Positions 1 through 10,564 of a stretch of DNA of 64,000 nucleotides are shown here, piece after piece. Location: positions 6,770,140-6,834,139 of the forward strand of contig JADWOT020000002.1 of assembly GCA_036345935.2 (NCBI GenBank), read 5' to 3'. The notes beneath the pieces are model-generated. The model was given only the letters and a program-made list of their open reading frames with translations, was not told where the DNA came from and did no database searches. Every line of letters begins with the position of its first letter. Positions within the stretch are counted from its first letter, which is position 1. Source of the DNA: Taenia hydatigena (lineage: Eukaryota; Platyhelminthes; Cestoda; Cyclophyllidea; Taeniidae). A program made the translations under genes and the position numbers.

Positions 1-1963
1 GGTCACGGCAGATGGGCACTTCGATCTACGCTTTATATGTGGCCGCAGCTGGCGAAGTAAAATTTAGCTGGCCGCATTCACGACTAGGTTTTTTCCTTTC
101 TTGCAGACATTAGTGACTCCTTTGCTTTCACCATCTAGCACAGATTGGCTGTCCTTTATGCTTGTACTGTGAAATGCCTAACTGGGAATGGCTGACTCAA
201 TCACTTATATAGCTTACTATGGCTCAAGCAACCTACAATCTCTGATATTCCATTGCAAAATGTGATGAGGCGATGTATTTTTCTCTTCGAATCATAGATG
301 CTTGGCACAAAAATATTCGAAATGGTTATGCTTGTGGAGCCTGATTTGGGAACTCGACATTTTAGTTTCGTGTAAACGGTCCCCGTTTATCTAAATTTTC
401 ATTGATTAACAAGTCATAATTTGGGCCGTTTTATTAATGTTTTGTACGTCTGAGCAAACTCGTCAACAGGAATAAATGTCCTTACATTGAAGCTCACCGG
501 CTGCCTACGAAGCTCCCAAAGTTGAAATAGACTTCCACGTACTTGCAGGCTTGTCAACGGCCTGCCATCTGAGCTGTTAACAACATTATTAAAGGCCCTT
601 TCATCTCAACGGCGCTAAAAGGCCTTCAATCTAGCCATTACTTGATAAGTGCAGAGGCCCTAAAGGTGTGGATACCATGCAGAAGACCTGATTGGAGTCA
701 AACCACTGAGGTGGTAGACAGCCTGCCAGGGACCGAATTTCGCAACTCGCAGAACAAGCATTTCTTCCCATTTAGTACAGCTTGATAAAAAGAGGGCACG
801 GAAATGAGGAAGCTTAGCGTCTCAAAGTCAAATGTTGCGATCATATTCCACCGAGCAGACAAAACTCAGCCACCAAACATTTGTCAATCACACAATAGTC
901 ATGCAGTCTCACATAATCAAGCATGAGTTATTAGCATGATGAGTGCGGGAAATAATGACTATTGCACTCCAACTGCACCGTAGATACTCATAGATATGGT
1001 TGAAGAAAGCGCAGTTTATGAACATCTATGACTAAACCTAGTCCTACCACCTTTAGGCGAAACAGGTCCTCCAATATTTAGGGAATCCATGAAGAGTACA
1101 GATGGCGAAAATAGCGCAGCTACGATCTACGCAGTGTCGTGTCCTCTATATGGATAATGCTGCAGGTATCCATCCAGAAATGTATTCTTCATTTATAAAG
1201 GCGATTTTGTTTTATCGTCCATCGTACCCAACCTGGACGAGCTCTTTACAATTGGCCCATGGAATGGGATAGTAATCAGACAGAATTTCTCATCGATGAT
1301 GAAATGAAGGTAGACAACGTTGCTGCAGGTCGATCCGGTGGTCATGTTAAAACAATATAGCTTGGTCATCTTGTAGCAAGTTTTGCTTTACTTGGCCTAA
1401 TTGTCTGGCTATTCATCCATTCTCACCACCTATCCACCTTAATGATCTGTGTGTAAGAGTCAAAATTGATATCGCATTAAAGCTCTTATTAGGCATGCTG
1501 ATGGCAAGACCCTTCTTCATCCCATTGAGGAGGTAAAATTGGGCAAGTGCCTTTAAAGCTACAAGTCATACGCAAGATGTTTGCGATTTTACGGCCTTTT
1601 GTAACCCTGAATGGGTGCATAGCACTAATCAGGAATTGATGAAATATGCATTAAGGAAGGGAATTTTCAGGATGAGAATGGGGAGGCATGAAGTGACTTC
1701 TAGGCGACAATCAAACAGCTCAAGTGCGATGACATAAGAATGCTATATCTTTGCGCATTGATGCTGGTACCTTCAAGCGAAAAGATGATGCATAAATCTG
1801 TTTTGTGAAGTATGGGGTTCATATTTAAGGAGCGACCAAAATAAGCGTGGATGTGTTTCAAAATAACTCAGTGCAAAATTCGGTCGACTTGTTACCTTCG
1901 TCTACTTATGAGAATGCAACAAGTGTACTCTGCTAATAAGCTCGCTGTGCCGAAAAAGGAAGA
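1..1963. other. no recognisable gene
   Basis: I see no exon, RNA gene or clear repeat here. All frames are broken by frequent stops. The stretch may continue the inverted-repeat arm that starts at 1964, but its partner would lie beyond the right end of the window, so this cannot be judged. Confidence 0.5.
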
Positions 1964-2874
1964 GAACATCCAAGTGTACGGCAAAGCTTGTCAAGGAGCT
2001 CAGATTCCGTCTGCTTGTCAAATGAATTAATGAGTTATCTTTAAAAAATTTTGATTTATGTAAAAATTACACATATCAAGCATAGCTCTTGCTACATTGC
2101 ATATCTTGAGCATGGGGCACTAGGAATTTTATATGCTCCAATCACTCACTTATGTGTGATCTAGCATTCTACCGAACTGCCAACGGAGTAGCATATCTGT
2201 CTTTCCTGTCGACATCCTTCCATAGAGCGCTAGACGCCGCCTTATTTTATCGATGAATGATTTCGCCAAGAATCATCTCGAGAAGCGATGGGTCGACTTT
2301 CAAATGCAGATTTTAATCGAGCCAACCTTAATGATTTGTTTCAGTTTGTAGAGTGCGTTAAGTACATGAGGTTGCTAATATCCATGCAGTGCAATGCATG
2401 CAAGCATATTAATCGAGAAGCTCGATAGTGCTGCTTGCGTTCGATGCTACTTCACACTATGCTGGAGCCAGCGTAGCGTGTAAGCTAAGATGATGCGATG
2501 CAATTGAAGACTGCGTAGTTCCCAAATTTTACCTAGATCCAAGCTTAAAATTAAATTTGCCTTTGGACCCCACTGTTCTCAAGCCGCTTTACCGCCTTGT
2601 TTGTGATAAATTAGCGACCCTACCGTGCGCTCGGTGCATACTTACCAGTAAGCATTGCTATGCTCTGTCTCAAAAGATAAGGCGTAATCGATAGACTGGG
2701 CAAGAAGACCTTTTAATAAGTGAGAAGCAGCAAAACGCAAGACCTTAAATCGCATGCTTCGTACAGCATGCTGCGAGACTCGATCGTAGGAAACTACGTT
2801 GTTTTAAAAAGGACAGAAAGAGAGGAAGGAGAGAGAATGTAAGGGGGGAGAGTGCAGAGGGTACTATCGCATGC

Positions 2875-3135
2875 CTATCCTTCGCACCCTTCATAACTCC
2901 ACTTGCTCAGGAGTTCATTAACCGCCTTAGGTACCAGATTATCACGTGAAGGGCATGTCAGAAGCTGAGAGACAAAGTTGGAACAGAGCCGGACGTGGTG
3001 AGTGTTAGACCAGTTTTTGGAACTAGAAACAAATTTCATGATAAAATGCGAAGTTGTAAGTTGGTCCCGTCTACAAGGCCAATCGATCGCAATTGTGAAC
3101 GTTTCGCGAAACATGCTGGTTGACAAGCAAGCCAA
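2875..3135 (-). pseudogene. relic exon, unidentified gene (arm copy)
   Basis: An 87-codon open frame on the minus strand has a collinear counterpart in the right arm (about 62840-63035, plus strand). Shared residues include a PCRRDQLT block and a C-terminal VNELL/VNDLL block. The right-arm copy has several stops in this frame, while this copy is open. In the right arm the reading ends at a plausible donor, CTAG|GTAAGT near 63034. The protein family was not recognised; the leucine-rich helical look would suit an alpha-solenoid but this is not evidence of function. It lies downstream of the frame at 3176-3427 in the same orientation, so both probably belong to one decayed gene. Confidence 0.4.
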
Positions 3136-3175
3136 TTGATTCAGAAATTATGTTATGGGTACCATGAACTTCTTT

Positions 3176-3427
3176 TTAGTGGCATGCATCATTCATTGCA
3201 ACAGTCACAACATGCTCCTTCTTTACACCTAGGAAAGCAAGGCAGAGAAGTCGCCTGTTTGCCAAAAGCAATGGGATACATTTGACCGAGTGACTTGCAC
3301 AAATGACGGATTTTGCAAAAGTCTGATGTTTGTATGTAAATTGAAGAAAAAGTGAGGCACCCTTAAAATATGTGGGCTGATATTCCAGAAGAAATGGCAA
3401 CACTAGTCCATCTAAAAGCAACAGCAT
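3176..3427 (-). pseudogene. relic exon, unidentified gene (arm copy)
   Basis: Open minus-strand frame. Its distal half, from about 3322 downward, is conserved in the same frame in the right arm at 62618-62764. Both read TFAKS, then a Cys-Ser/Ala-SHSV block, LLA, LAFL and KKEH. Two diverged copies staying open and alignable in one frame is the best sign that this was coding. The start in the track is not an ATG, so an upstream acceptor would be needed. The product is unidentified. Confidence 0.4.
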
Positions 3428-3490
3428 AGTCAGCTCTGCCTGTAAAAACGGTAACGCGTGGAATAAGGTTGTGACGATGAATAGCCTGAC

Positions 3491-3748
3491 TTGTCAAAAT
3501 CATGGTGCATGTTAAACTCGAGCAGCTTAGACGAGCGAACACGTAAGAAAATCTACATTTTAATGTGCATTATCAGTAAGAAGCCCTGTCACCTCACCGG
3601 TGTTCAGGCCTGCAGTCAAGCAATCCCATGTTTTGAGGACTTACACTACCTCTTATTGGATGCAGATAGCACTCCTTTTAAAACAAGCTTCATTAATTAT
3701 CAACGACTAATTCCAGTCTTAGTGCCGATGCGCCGATTTGGTCGATAA
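3491..3748 (+). other. conserved frame, strand opposite to flanking relic exons
   Basis: Open plus-strand frame (first codon TTG, so not a normal start). The inverted partner 62238-62420 is open in the same frame over about 60 residues and shares MCIISK, PCFED, HYL, LDA and FINYQRL blocks. It sits between two relic exons that read the other way. It is either an exon of a second gene on this strand or a chance antisense frame kept open in both copies. No family recognised. Confidence 0.3.
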
Positions 3749-3949
3749 GTTTATTGCTGAACTGCACTGTGATTGGGACTCATTCCGTTGATCTCTTTTT
3801 GGCTTGACATGTGCAGGAATGCTTTTTTTGGGTTAAAATTCATTGGCGCTGGTGGTGGGTGGGTGAAAACTTGAACTTTGACACTAAAATGAGCGCAAAC
3901 AAATAAGTGAATTGCACACCAGCTCTACTATCTTTGATTACTTCAAAGG

Positions 3950-4052
3950 GCATGCACTTCGTCCTGACTGCCATCGGTAAAGCGGTCGCTAATATATGTT
4001 CGCTAATATTTCTGGAAATCTGCAAAATGCGTTGTGGTGCTGCAGTTCCTAA
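3950..4052 (-). pseudogene. relic exon present in three copies (copy A)
   Basis: The minus-strand sequence after an acceptor-like TTTTAG starts GTAAPQRILQIS and aligns with exons at 44530-44648 and 61938-62060. After about 15 residues this copy shifts frame relative to the other two, so the conserved FTD-SL-EVHAL motif seen there is lost. The gene is unidentified. The exon lies where inverted repeats 1 and 2 overlap, which explains the three copies. Confidence 0.5.
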
Positions 4053-4905
4053 AATCGTGACCTATTAGACAGAAAAGACTAAGTACAGTGTGAATGAAGG
4101 GCTTAGGTGCGCAGATAAAGAGGCCTGCTAATTCCTATGTTTCATTAAAATTATCGAATTGATATCGGAAAAGCATCCAATTATATGCAAGTTTATCTGT
4201 CATCAATCTGCTATGTTGAGGTCCGCCTCTTACTATGAAGTATAGACTTTTGCATCTGCCTCAGATCCTGTCAAGTAAATAAAAATCACACATTAGAAAT
4301 TCCTTGTTAATAGCTAGAGGCTAGCTATTCCATCTCTCACTTTTCCATTGTTCATGCAGATGTTGAACGACTATCTGTGCTACTGCTGTCAATGCTGCTG
4401 CTGTTCAGGCGTCCCAAGCGTGCGCCAACTGTTGGATTGAGGCGCATGTCTTACTAGTGGAGTGGATCAATGTTACGTAAGGACCTCTGCAACCAGCGGG
4501 GAATATGGTAACGCTGTTAGGAATCCCTTGTTGAAAGAGACGTCTTGCTCCACTAAATGCTTCTGTTCCCCAACAACCGTCGAAACGTAACTCCTGATCT
4601 CCTAATTAATATATTCTAGCCACAAAATTTACTCAAACCGCATGGATTTTCTTAATGGTTGTACGACCAAATAGGTTGTCGGAGATTTTAATCAATAAAA
4701 AGGACTGAGAAAAGAAGTGTGAAGTTACATTCGTACAAAGTCGCTAGGAAGGTCGTTGATGCCGCCCGGCAGTGCTTTCTGACACTCGAAGCTGCAGGTT
4801 TTACCTAACGTACTCACGTGCCTCTGTTGATTAGGCCTGCTTAAGCGCCTTCTCCTCTCTCTTCGCCTGCGTATGGACGCATTCACAGGTCGGGGTCTCC
4901 CTTAA

Positions 4906-5193
4906 TTATTCTTGATTTCCTAGTAGTTGGAGGGGAACAGTGCGCCTAAAGTTTGAACAATGGATGAGTGGTAAGTGGTGCAAGTAGACATATAAAGAAT
5001 GGACCTCTGTAAGCTTTACTTCTCTTTCGTCGTCGAGGCCTATGTATGCATTATTTGGTAGGATAAATATTTCTGCTCCACGGTTGGTTCTAGTCTGTCT
5101 GATCACCTGTGATGGCTGATTTAGAAGAACGAACTTTAGGAGTGAAGACCAAAAAAGCCGAGTGTTGACTGAACCAGGATGATAGCCTTGCAT
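4906..5193 (-). pseudogene. conserved frame, unidentified
   Basis: A 95-codon minus-strand frame inside inverted repeat 2. The partner region (about 43250-43640, plus) aligns at DNA level, but the frame is interrupted there. The frame could be a relic exon or chance. No domain is recognised. Confidence 0.2.
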
Positions 5194-5553
5194 TAAATTT
5201 CTTCATGTTTTGGCCTTATCTTTAGCTTCTTTAACATTCCACGACTCTACACCCGCATATTTGCCATGGAAGAGCGCTCGCATCACCTGTGCCGTTGACA
5301 CCCGCCTTCTTAGCCGAAATATAGCGTATTTGTTGCAACTTTAGGCTGGGCTTAGCGAAAGGGTAAGGCTTTTTCGGATCAGATTTTTGTCTACGCAGAG
5401 TAACTCTAGTTTATCTAGTTTTCTCGTAAACCGTCTCAAACGGATTTTTTATCCTATTTCAGCGATAAGCCGTCTCCTCAAATGCGAAAGAAGTTAATCG
5501 GGTCGCGACTTGAAGTGAGCACATTTATGACTTGAGAAACTTACTTGGCCGTT

Positions 5554-5715
5554 ATGTTCATGACCCACTCAAAAAGTGTGATCCGAACAACCGGCACAAA
5601 CCCTAATTTCTATCGCAAATGTTGGAAACGTTATCTCGTTTTCAACAAATTGGTCTGTGATGTGCGCTCTACCCACATTCACCCCTTTATTGTACAGTTG
5701 CTAGAGAATGGTTAG
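5554..5715 (+). pseudogene. conserved frame on the strand opposite to the ankyrin gene
   Basis: Starts with ATG and reads MFMTHSKSVIRTTGTNPNFY, ending at a TAG. The inverted partner (42635-42865, minus) keeps the same frame almost unchanged for about 52 residues and reads through where this copy has the TAG (TAC there). This is the only frame that stays open in both copies in this part of the duplication. The protein is unidentified. Confidence 0.35.
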
Positions 5716-6643
5716 CCTTTTTCGACATCAGAGTCCGTAGGGAGTCTCGAATCGTCGAAAATGCGTTCCACTAGTGTGGGTCACCATGACAGATCGTGCT
5801 GAGAATGTACGCTTCAATTGAAGGAAGGCAGGAAATCCGGTTTGGCACTTGTAGTAAACCATTGGCTCAAATTCTTAAATTCGTGGCCGATTTGTTGGTT
5901 GCTATTTAGCCTGCGAAGCTACTCAAGCTGAATATTTTGATTGCAGAGACTTTATATTAGATCAATGGTGACGCATTGCTTCCATAAAGCAACGGGAGTG
6001 TTGTGAACTTTCTTAAAGGGGGATCAGGGGAGAGTTATCTGCGGAATTGCGAAGCGCTATGTCATCGGGTCATGCGATCTCAATCTTCGCCTTAACGATG
6101 GAACGCGCAAAATTGCTTAATAAAAATTTTGTCAATCATCATCTCAAGGAACTTTAATGGAATCCTAACCATTATTCTGAATGGGCTTGTAATAATGACT
6201 CTTGCATAAATTAAAGGATTACCAAAGCTGAAAAGAATTTACAAAATATCGATAATTTAACCTGGTCAATTAGGTAGAAATTGCTAACAACACCAAACTA
6301 TGGAGCGCACGTGGATAAAATATAGGAATCACGCTGCTCCGCACCTTAAGCTAAAAGTAGGGACTGAAGTTGCCTTTGATACTCAGGTGATGCGCGCGCT
6401 AAATAAAGTGCTCTTCAGGTGAGAGGCATTCGGCGAACGCAATGCCAGCAATGAAGGCATCGTTAGCTCTCCTTGAGGTAGACTAGAGTTCAAAACGCAA
6501 GCACCCAGACTTACATTGACCAAGTTCAAGATTTCTAAATAAGTCCGTACCTCCAAAGATTTAAGTAACCAAAGGAACGAGGTAAACGAGGAATCTGCAG
6601 CACCATTAGCAACACCTGTAAGCCACCCCTCTCTTAGGGTACT

Positions 6644-6832
6644 TTAATAATGATTACCTATCATGCCAAATGATACCTCAGCTCCTTTGAGCCCTTCAGC
6701 GGAGTCTATTTCCTCTCGCATTATTGGCAACAACATTCCAAACACCAGCTTGAAGCAATGTTGCACCAGCTTATCCCGACTCTTCACTAAAAATTGAAGA
6801 CAAGCACCTGTTGCGAGAAATTTAATAAACAC
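6644..6832 (-). pseudogene. relic exon, possibly HEAT-repeat/importin-like
   Basis: Minus-strand frame with the pattern KFLATGACLQFL, then LVQHCFKLVFGMLLPIM followed by an acidic turn. This recalls an importin-beta type HEAT repeat (a hydrophobic helix, LLP-G-L, an acidic linker), but the resemblance is from memory and weak. The counterpart in the other arm (about 41640-41825, plus) has several stops and shifts. It lies downstream of the ankyrin gene in both arms, on the same strand. Confidence 0.3.
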
Positions 6833-7278
6833 GTTGAATTATATTAGGCTGAGTTCCCTGTGACTCAACTCTATGCAGACCTGATGGGAGGATAACGACC
6901 TGATCCCAATAATGCAGCCAAAACTGTGTAAAACAGATGAAATGGACAAGAATGAAACGGGGAAGTTTGTTCCTTATTTTTCATGAATATTTAAAGAAGC
7001 TGATTTATATAGGACAACTTTCGACAGAATAATGCAGTTCGACTAACTCCAGACTAACGACAAAAGGCTGATTGATTCCAGCTAGTTGCCTCTAACCATG
7101 AACATGTGCTTGATAAGTTTATTTGCAAAGCACCCCCAAAGCCGCATCTCGTCGATCAGCTAACTTAGTAGACATCTGCTCAATGGCAACCTTACATTGT
7201 TCCTCGGCCTGTCGTGAATACCCTTACGATAATTACTACTAATGATTACTAACAACAAGTTTATCTGATCACATTCAT

Positions 7279-7551
7279 TTATGTGGTGATGAATCGTGGC
7301 TCAAGAATTCGTCGAGTCGAGGGAAGAAGACTCTCGACCTTTACATATTCGACTACCATCTTCGTAAATGGACGCCAAATCACGTAAGCAAAATAAACAG
7401 GCAAATACGCTACTGCTATCGCATCAATTATCCAGCAAAGTCCCAAAACGATGAAACAGTAGAACAAATAAAATTGGGCTTCATTGACACTCTTGCTAAA
7501 ATCGCTCAGCATGAAATTGATGTTTAAGAGCATAGCCAAGAAGCAGGTCAT
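7279..7551 (-). pseudogene. 90-codon hydrophobic frame next to ankyrin gene, copy A
   Basis: ATG-started open frame. One or two membrane helices are likely in residues 30-60 (FYLFYCFIVLGL, then a WIIDAIAVAYLP run). Its ATG overlaps the TGA of ankyrin exon 6 as ATGA, in the -1 frame. The copy at 40914-41186 is open over the same 90 codons with 74 identical residues. However, I count 16 replaced codons against 4 silent ones between the copies, so there is no sign of purifying selection. Most likely this is the C-terminal membrane part of the ankyrin protein, put out of frame by an indel older than the duplication. Confidence 0.45.
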
Positions 7552-7675
7552 AATTCATGGTTATTACGACGTTCTACAGCACTTAATATTTTCTCACATA
7601 TTTCTCTGTGACCGAGATCATTGGCGACCAAAAAGGCTGTCATATTCCCTTCAGTCGTCGCATTGGCATCAGCTC
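7548..7675 (-). pseudogene. ankyrin gene copy A, exon 6
   Basis: Follows the intact acceptor CTGCTCAG. Exon 5 ends in phase 1, and the first codon completed is Gly, giving the expected LL-A-GADANATTE ankyrin start. It ends NNHEL-TGA. The stop overlaps the ATG of the hydrophobic frame 7279-7551. Confidence 0.65.
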
Positions 7676-7898
7676 CTGAGCAGAAGAAAGTTGGAAATAA
7701 CACATTGTTAGTGGCAAAGCAAATATGGAGCTGACTAAGAGGCTATTTGCATAAACAGGTGGTTGGAACCAATGATGGCGCTACTTTATCGTTGTAAAGG
7801 TGCAAAAATCTGTGTTATCTTTAAAGGGATAAGCTCTTTCTAATTAAGGGAATTCGGGGCTCAGCAAGCAATATGACTGTACAAAAGCAACCACTTAT

Positions 7899-8232
7899 CA
7901 GCGGCCAAAAGATGGTCAACTATTTCCACGTCACCGACCTTGGCGGCTAGCATAAGTGGCGTCCAGCCCTCACTGTCCTTCTGCTCAATATTTGCTCCGT
8001 TTGACAGAAAGTATTGAAGAACAGGCAGGTGACGGCCACGAATCGCTGCAAAAATTGGTGGGTCCACAGAGGCATCAGAATAGTTGATGTCAGCTCCATG
8101 CATGAGTAGCAGTTGCAACAGTAGCAGGTGACCGTTTAGGGAAGCGTGCTCAAGTGCGACTTGCAGGCATCTGCTTCAAGAAGGAGAGGAGCGGGTGGTT
8201 TCCAAAATGAGTTTTGCCATTTCGTAGTCGCC
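7899..8232 (-). pseudogene. ankyrin gene copy A, exon 5 (stop and lost donor)
   Basis: 334 bases, begins GDYEMAKLILETT after an AAATAG acceptor. It carries a TGA where copy B has CGA, then two ankyrin repeats (LLLMHGADINY; TPLMLAAKVGDVEIVDHLL). The donor position reads G|ATAAGT, against G|GTAAGT in copy B. Confidence 0.7.
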
Positions 8233-8425
8233 CTATTTGTACGAGGAATGAACATGCACATAAATGCGTCATGAGGTGTCGCCCTATTTATTTGATAAAC
8301 CACTGGATTTTTTTTACCATTTTGAGAGTATGCGGTGAGCAAAATTGTTCTTACACGCAGTTGTGCTAGCAATGAGTAAAGCCGTTGTCTCCGTGAATGT
8401 CATAAAGCGAACGCAGAATACATAC

Positions 8426-8788
8426 CTCGGCAGCAGCAAGAGTAAGCGCAGATTGGTTTCTTTCATTTAGTTTGTAGCCCTCGTCGACACCATGAGAAAT
8501 GAGGTACCGCACAACATTCATGTGATTGTAACGAACGGCTCTATCCAAAGGGGTCCGACCATACAAGTTTTTCGCTTCGGAGCGAGCTCCTTGCTTGAGA
8601 AGCATTCGTACACATGGCAGGTGGTCTTTTGTGGCTGCACAGTGAAGCACGGTGTTCATGATATTGTCGGTGCGAGAAACCGAAGCGCCATGCTCAAGGA
8701 GGATCTTCAATGCATCTTGATCTCCCTTATACGCTGCCAAATGAAGTGGAGGACACCACGACTTTGCATCGCTTTCGTTAGGATCCGC
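8426..8788 (-). pseudogene. ankyrin gene copy A, exon 4
   Basis: 121 codons, open, phase 0 at both ends, acceptor TTCTCAG, donor GAG|GTATGT. It contains about three ankyrin repeats (PPLHLAAYKGDQDALKILLE; VLHCAATKDHLPCVRMLL; TPLDRAVRYNHMNVVRYLIS). This is the best preserved exon of this copy. The 117-codon frame on the other strand (8492-8845) is its shadow. Confidence 0.75.
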
Positions 8789-9001
8789 CTGAGAATGAAA
8801 ATGGCTCCTCCTACATTTGTCAGTCGCATTAACCCTATGTTATGAGTGCATAGAACAGGTCTAGTTTTGCTTTCCTTAAGATATTGCGTTAACTCTTCCT
8901 GTCTTAAATAATCTTAACCACCTACAAATTCACCTCCGCGATTTGGTGAAGTCTATTTTATTTTAGAGCACAGGAGATTACGAATACGAAAAGCGACCTA
9001 C

Positions 9002-9121
9002 ATCGTTCTCCAACAAACGCTTCATGGCAGCGATATTGTTATGAAGTATGGCTTGAGAGAGAGTTTGTGGCTCATCACTTCTAATTTCCTTATCCTTCTC
9101 ATCGTCCGATCTGTGCATGTG
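9002..9121 (-). pseudogene. ankyrin gene copy A, exon 3
   Basis: Exactly 40 codons between the acceptor TTTTTCAG and the donor GAT|GTAGGT, fully open: HMHRSDDEKDKEIRSDEP, then AILHNNIAAMKRLLEND. The last residues join exon 4 as LLEND-ADPNES, a proper ankyrin repeat boundary. Confidence 0.7.
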
Positions 9122-9289
9122 CTGAAAAAGCAAAACTTAGTTTAATTAAGGTAATATGCTCATTATTTTGCCTTGATATATTAGTGCACTTATTGGCGGC
9201 ATAAATGGGGCTGACAAAATTCTAAAGTCAATTTGACATCAAAATGTATGGAATCCTGGGGCATCATATCATATAGTGGTTAAGAAAGG

Positions 9290-9749
9290 CGGAGAGCGTT
9301 AGACAACCCTGCGCGGAATATTATCGGTGAGAGTGCCTCCCAGAACATTGGGGGCTCACAATTGCTTAGCCATGTACAAAAACGATTGGATGCAAGGAAA
9401 GTAACAATGCCAAGTGCCACGGAATTAAATCGATTGACCTTTCTCATTGGCCTCGTGAGAAAGCAGGTATTGCACAGCAACAGAGTGACCATGTGTATGG
9501 GCTTCCATTAGCAATGTTTGGTGGCTAATATTTTTATATTGGCTGCGCTGTCAGATTTACACAGCAGGGTGACGGCGATTAAATTGTTTTTTCTTGCCGC
9601 TTAGTGAAGGGGCATTTTGCCAAGGTAATCACACAGGTAAGTGTAAGCCCATTATCGAGGAACAGCTGCGTTATCCCTACGCTACCCACTAACGTAGCTT
9701 CTGTGAGTCAAGTCGTCATGGAATCTTCTGTGTGTACATTGGGATCAGC
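9290..9749 (-). pseudogene. ankyrin gene copy A, exon 2 (decayed)
   Basis: Follows the acceptor TTTCTAG and begins ADPNVHTEDSMTT. A TGA occurs within the first 15 codons, more stops follow, and about 27 bases present in copy B are missing near 9440. The 3' border is not certain. Short frames in other registers here are shadows. Confidence 0.55.
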
Positions 9750-10010
9750 CTAGAAATTGTAAAGTAATGCAAGACCAGATGCGTGGACTGATTTACTCAT
9801 GTTGAACAGGCAATGTTTCCTTACGACTAGTAACGAAATTGAGCGTTATAGCTGATAATGCTATTGCCTATAAACAGGCACTATGTTTGGCTAGCTGCGC
9901 AAGTTTTATGCACGGATTAATAAAATGGAAAGTATAGGCCTTGTTAGTCACTTCGTGTCGAATAAAGAAGGATAGGGTCAATCGATTGAGAAGGGTTAAA
10001 GACAACGCAC

Positions 10011-10112
10011 GCCGTCTTCCAGTAGTTGCCTCGCGACCGAGAGCAGATTATTTCCCACTGCTTGAGACGAGGTAACTGAAGTACTGCCACCACCTGAAGG
10101 GCCGGTAACCAT
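10011..10112 (-). pseudogene. ankyrin gene copy A, exon 1
   Basis: Starts with ATG (MVTGPSGGG), contains SQAVGNN and SVARQLL, and ends at the donor GGC|GTGCGT. It is exactly 34 codons, the same length as copy B. The start was chosen because both copies share the ATG and the downstream exon joins in phase 0 to complete an ankyrin repeat. Confidence 0.65.
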
Positions 10113-10564
10113 TCGTCTTTCCTTTAAAGTAGAAAAGCAAACGGGCGCATAAATTAGTCTAAGTGAATCGATTTACATTAAAGGAAATCTCCGTGGCAAA
10201 GTTTTGTTGGATATAACCATACCAAATTAAAATAGCATTAGTAGACATTTAAACGGAAAGCAGCCTCACTTTTCAAAAGACCGTTTATTAAAAAGGCAAT
10301 GTTGCAGCAAACACATAAAAATGAGGACTCATATTCACCCTAGAGCTACTCGCTTCTTGCTGATTTGCTCTCATGAACAAATTGATTAAAATTCAAATCG
10401 TTTAATGCCCGCTTGCCGCAATGACGTCTAACGCGCTAAAACAAAACAAGCTGAAGCATGATTTTGTCAGCGCGAACTTAATAAATTTTCGAGCCAACTG
10501 TAATTTTGCGATTGTAACAACAGTTCTCATTTGGGCGTTTGAAATTTCAATCTATTTATCGTCT

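Larger units (their letters stand above)
1964..4300. repeat. inverted repeat 1, left arm
   Basis: Reading this segment in reverse complement matches 61640-64000 over its whole length. The outermost visible match is the stretch near 1964-2020 against the last 60 bases of the window, so the repeat goes on beyond 64000. Matching blocks include the run around 2750-2870 against 63090-63215, and 3491-3748 against 62238-62420. Identity judged by eye is roughly 75-85%, with small indels. The arm holds relic exons of an unidentified gene on the minus strand, and its part beyond about 3840 is also shared with inverted repeat 2. Confidence 0.85.
7548..10112 (-). pseudogene. ankyrin-repeat gene, copy A (six exons, inactivated)
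   Basis: Six exons can be placed by comparison with copy B: E1 10011-10112, E2 from 9749 to about 9290, E3 9002-9121, E4 8426-8788, E5 7899-8232, E6 7548-7675. The joined frame gives a protein of roughly 450-480 residues made largely of ankyrin repeats (TPLH/TPLM/TPLD, LLEHGA, LLMHGADIN motifs) that fit across exon borders. Such repeats mediate protein binding; the partner is unknown. Lesions: E2 has several stops and a deletion, E5 has a TGA at 8176-8178, and the E5 donor GT is AT at 7898-7897. E3, E4 and E6 are open. It is head to head with gene X (starting near 10565, plus). Confidence 0.8.

Noticed and set aside
7279..7560. Programmed -1 frameshift joining the ankyrin exon and the hydrophobic frame
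   Set aside because: No slippery heptamer in the right register at the overlap, and the substitution pattern shows no selection on the downstream frame.
7548..7560. C-terminal NNHEL read as an ER-retention signal in ankyrin copy A
   Set aside because: Copy B does not end there (HKL followed by more residues), there is no signal peptide, and the copy is a pseudogene.
8492..8845. 117-codon plus-strand frame
   Set aside because: It is the antisense shadow of ankyrin exon 4; the ankyrin reading on the minus strand is clearly the real one.
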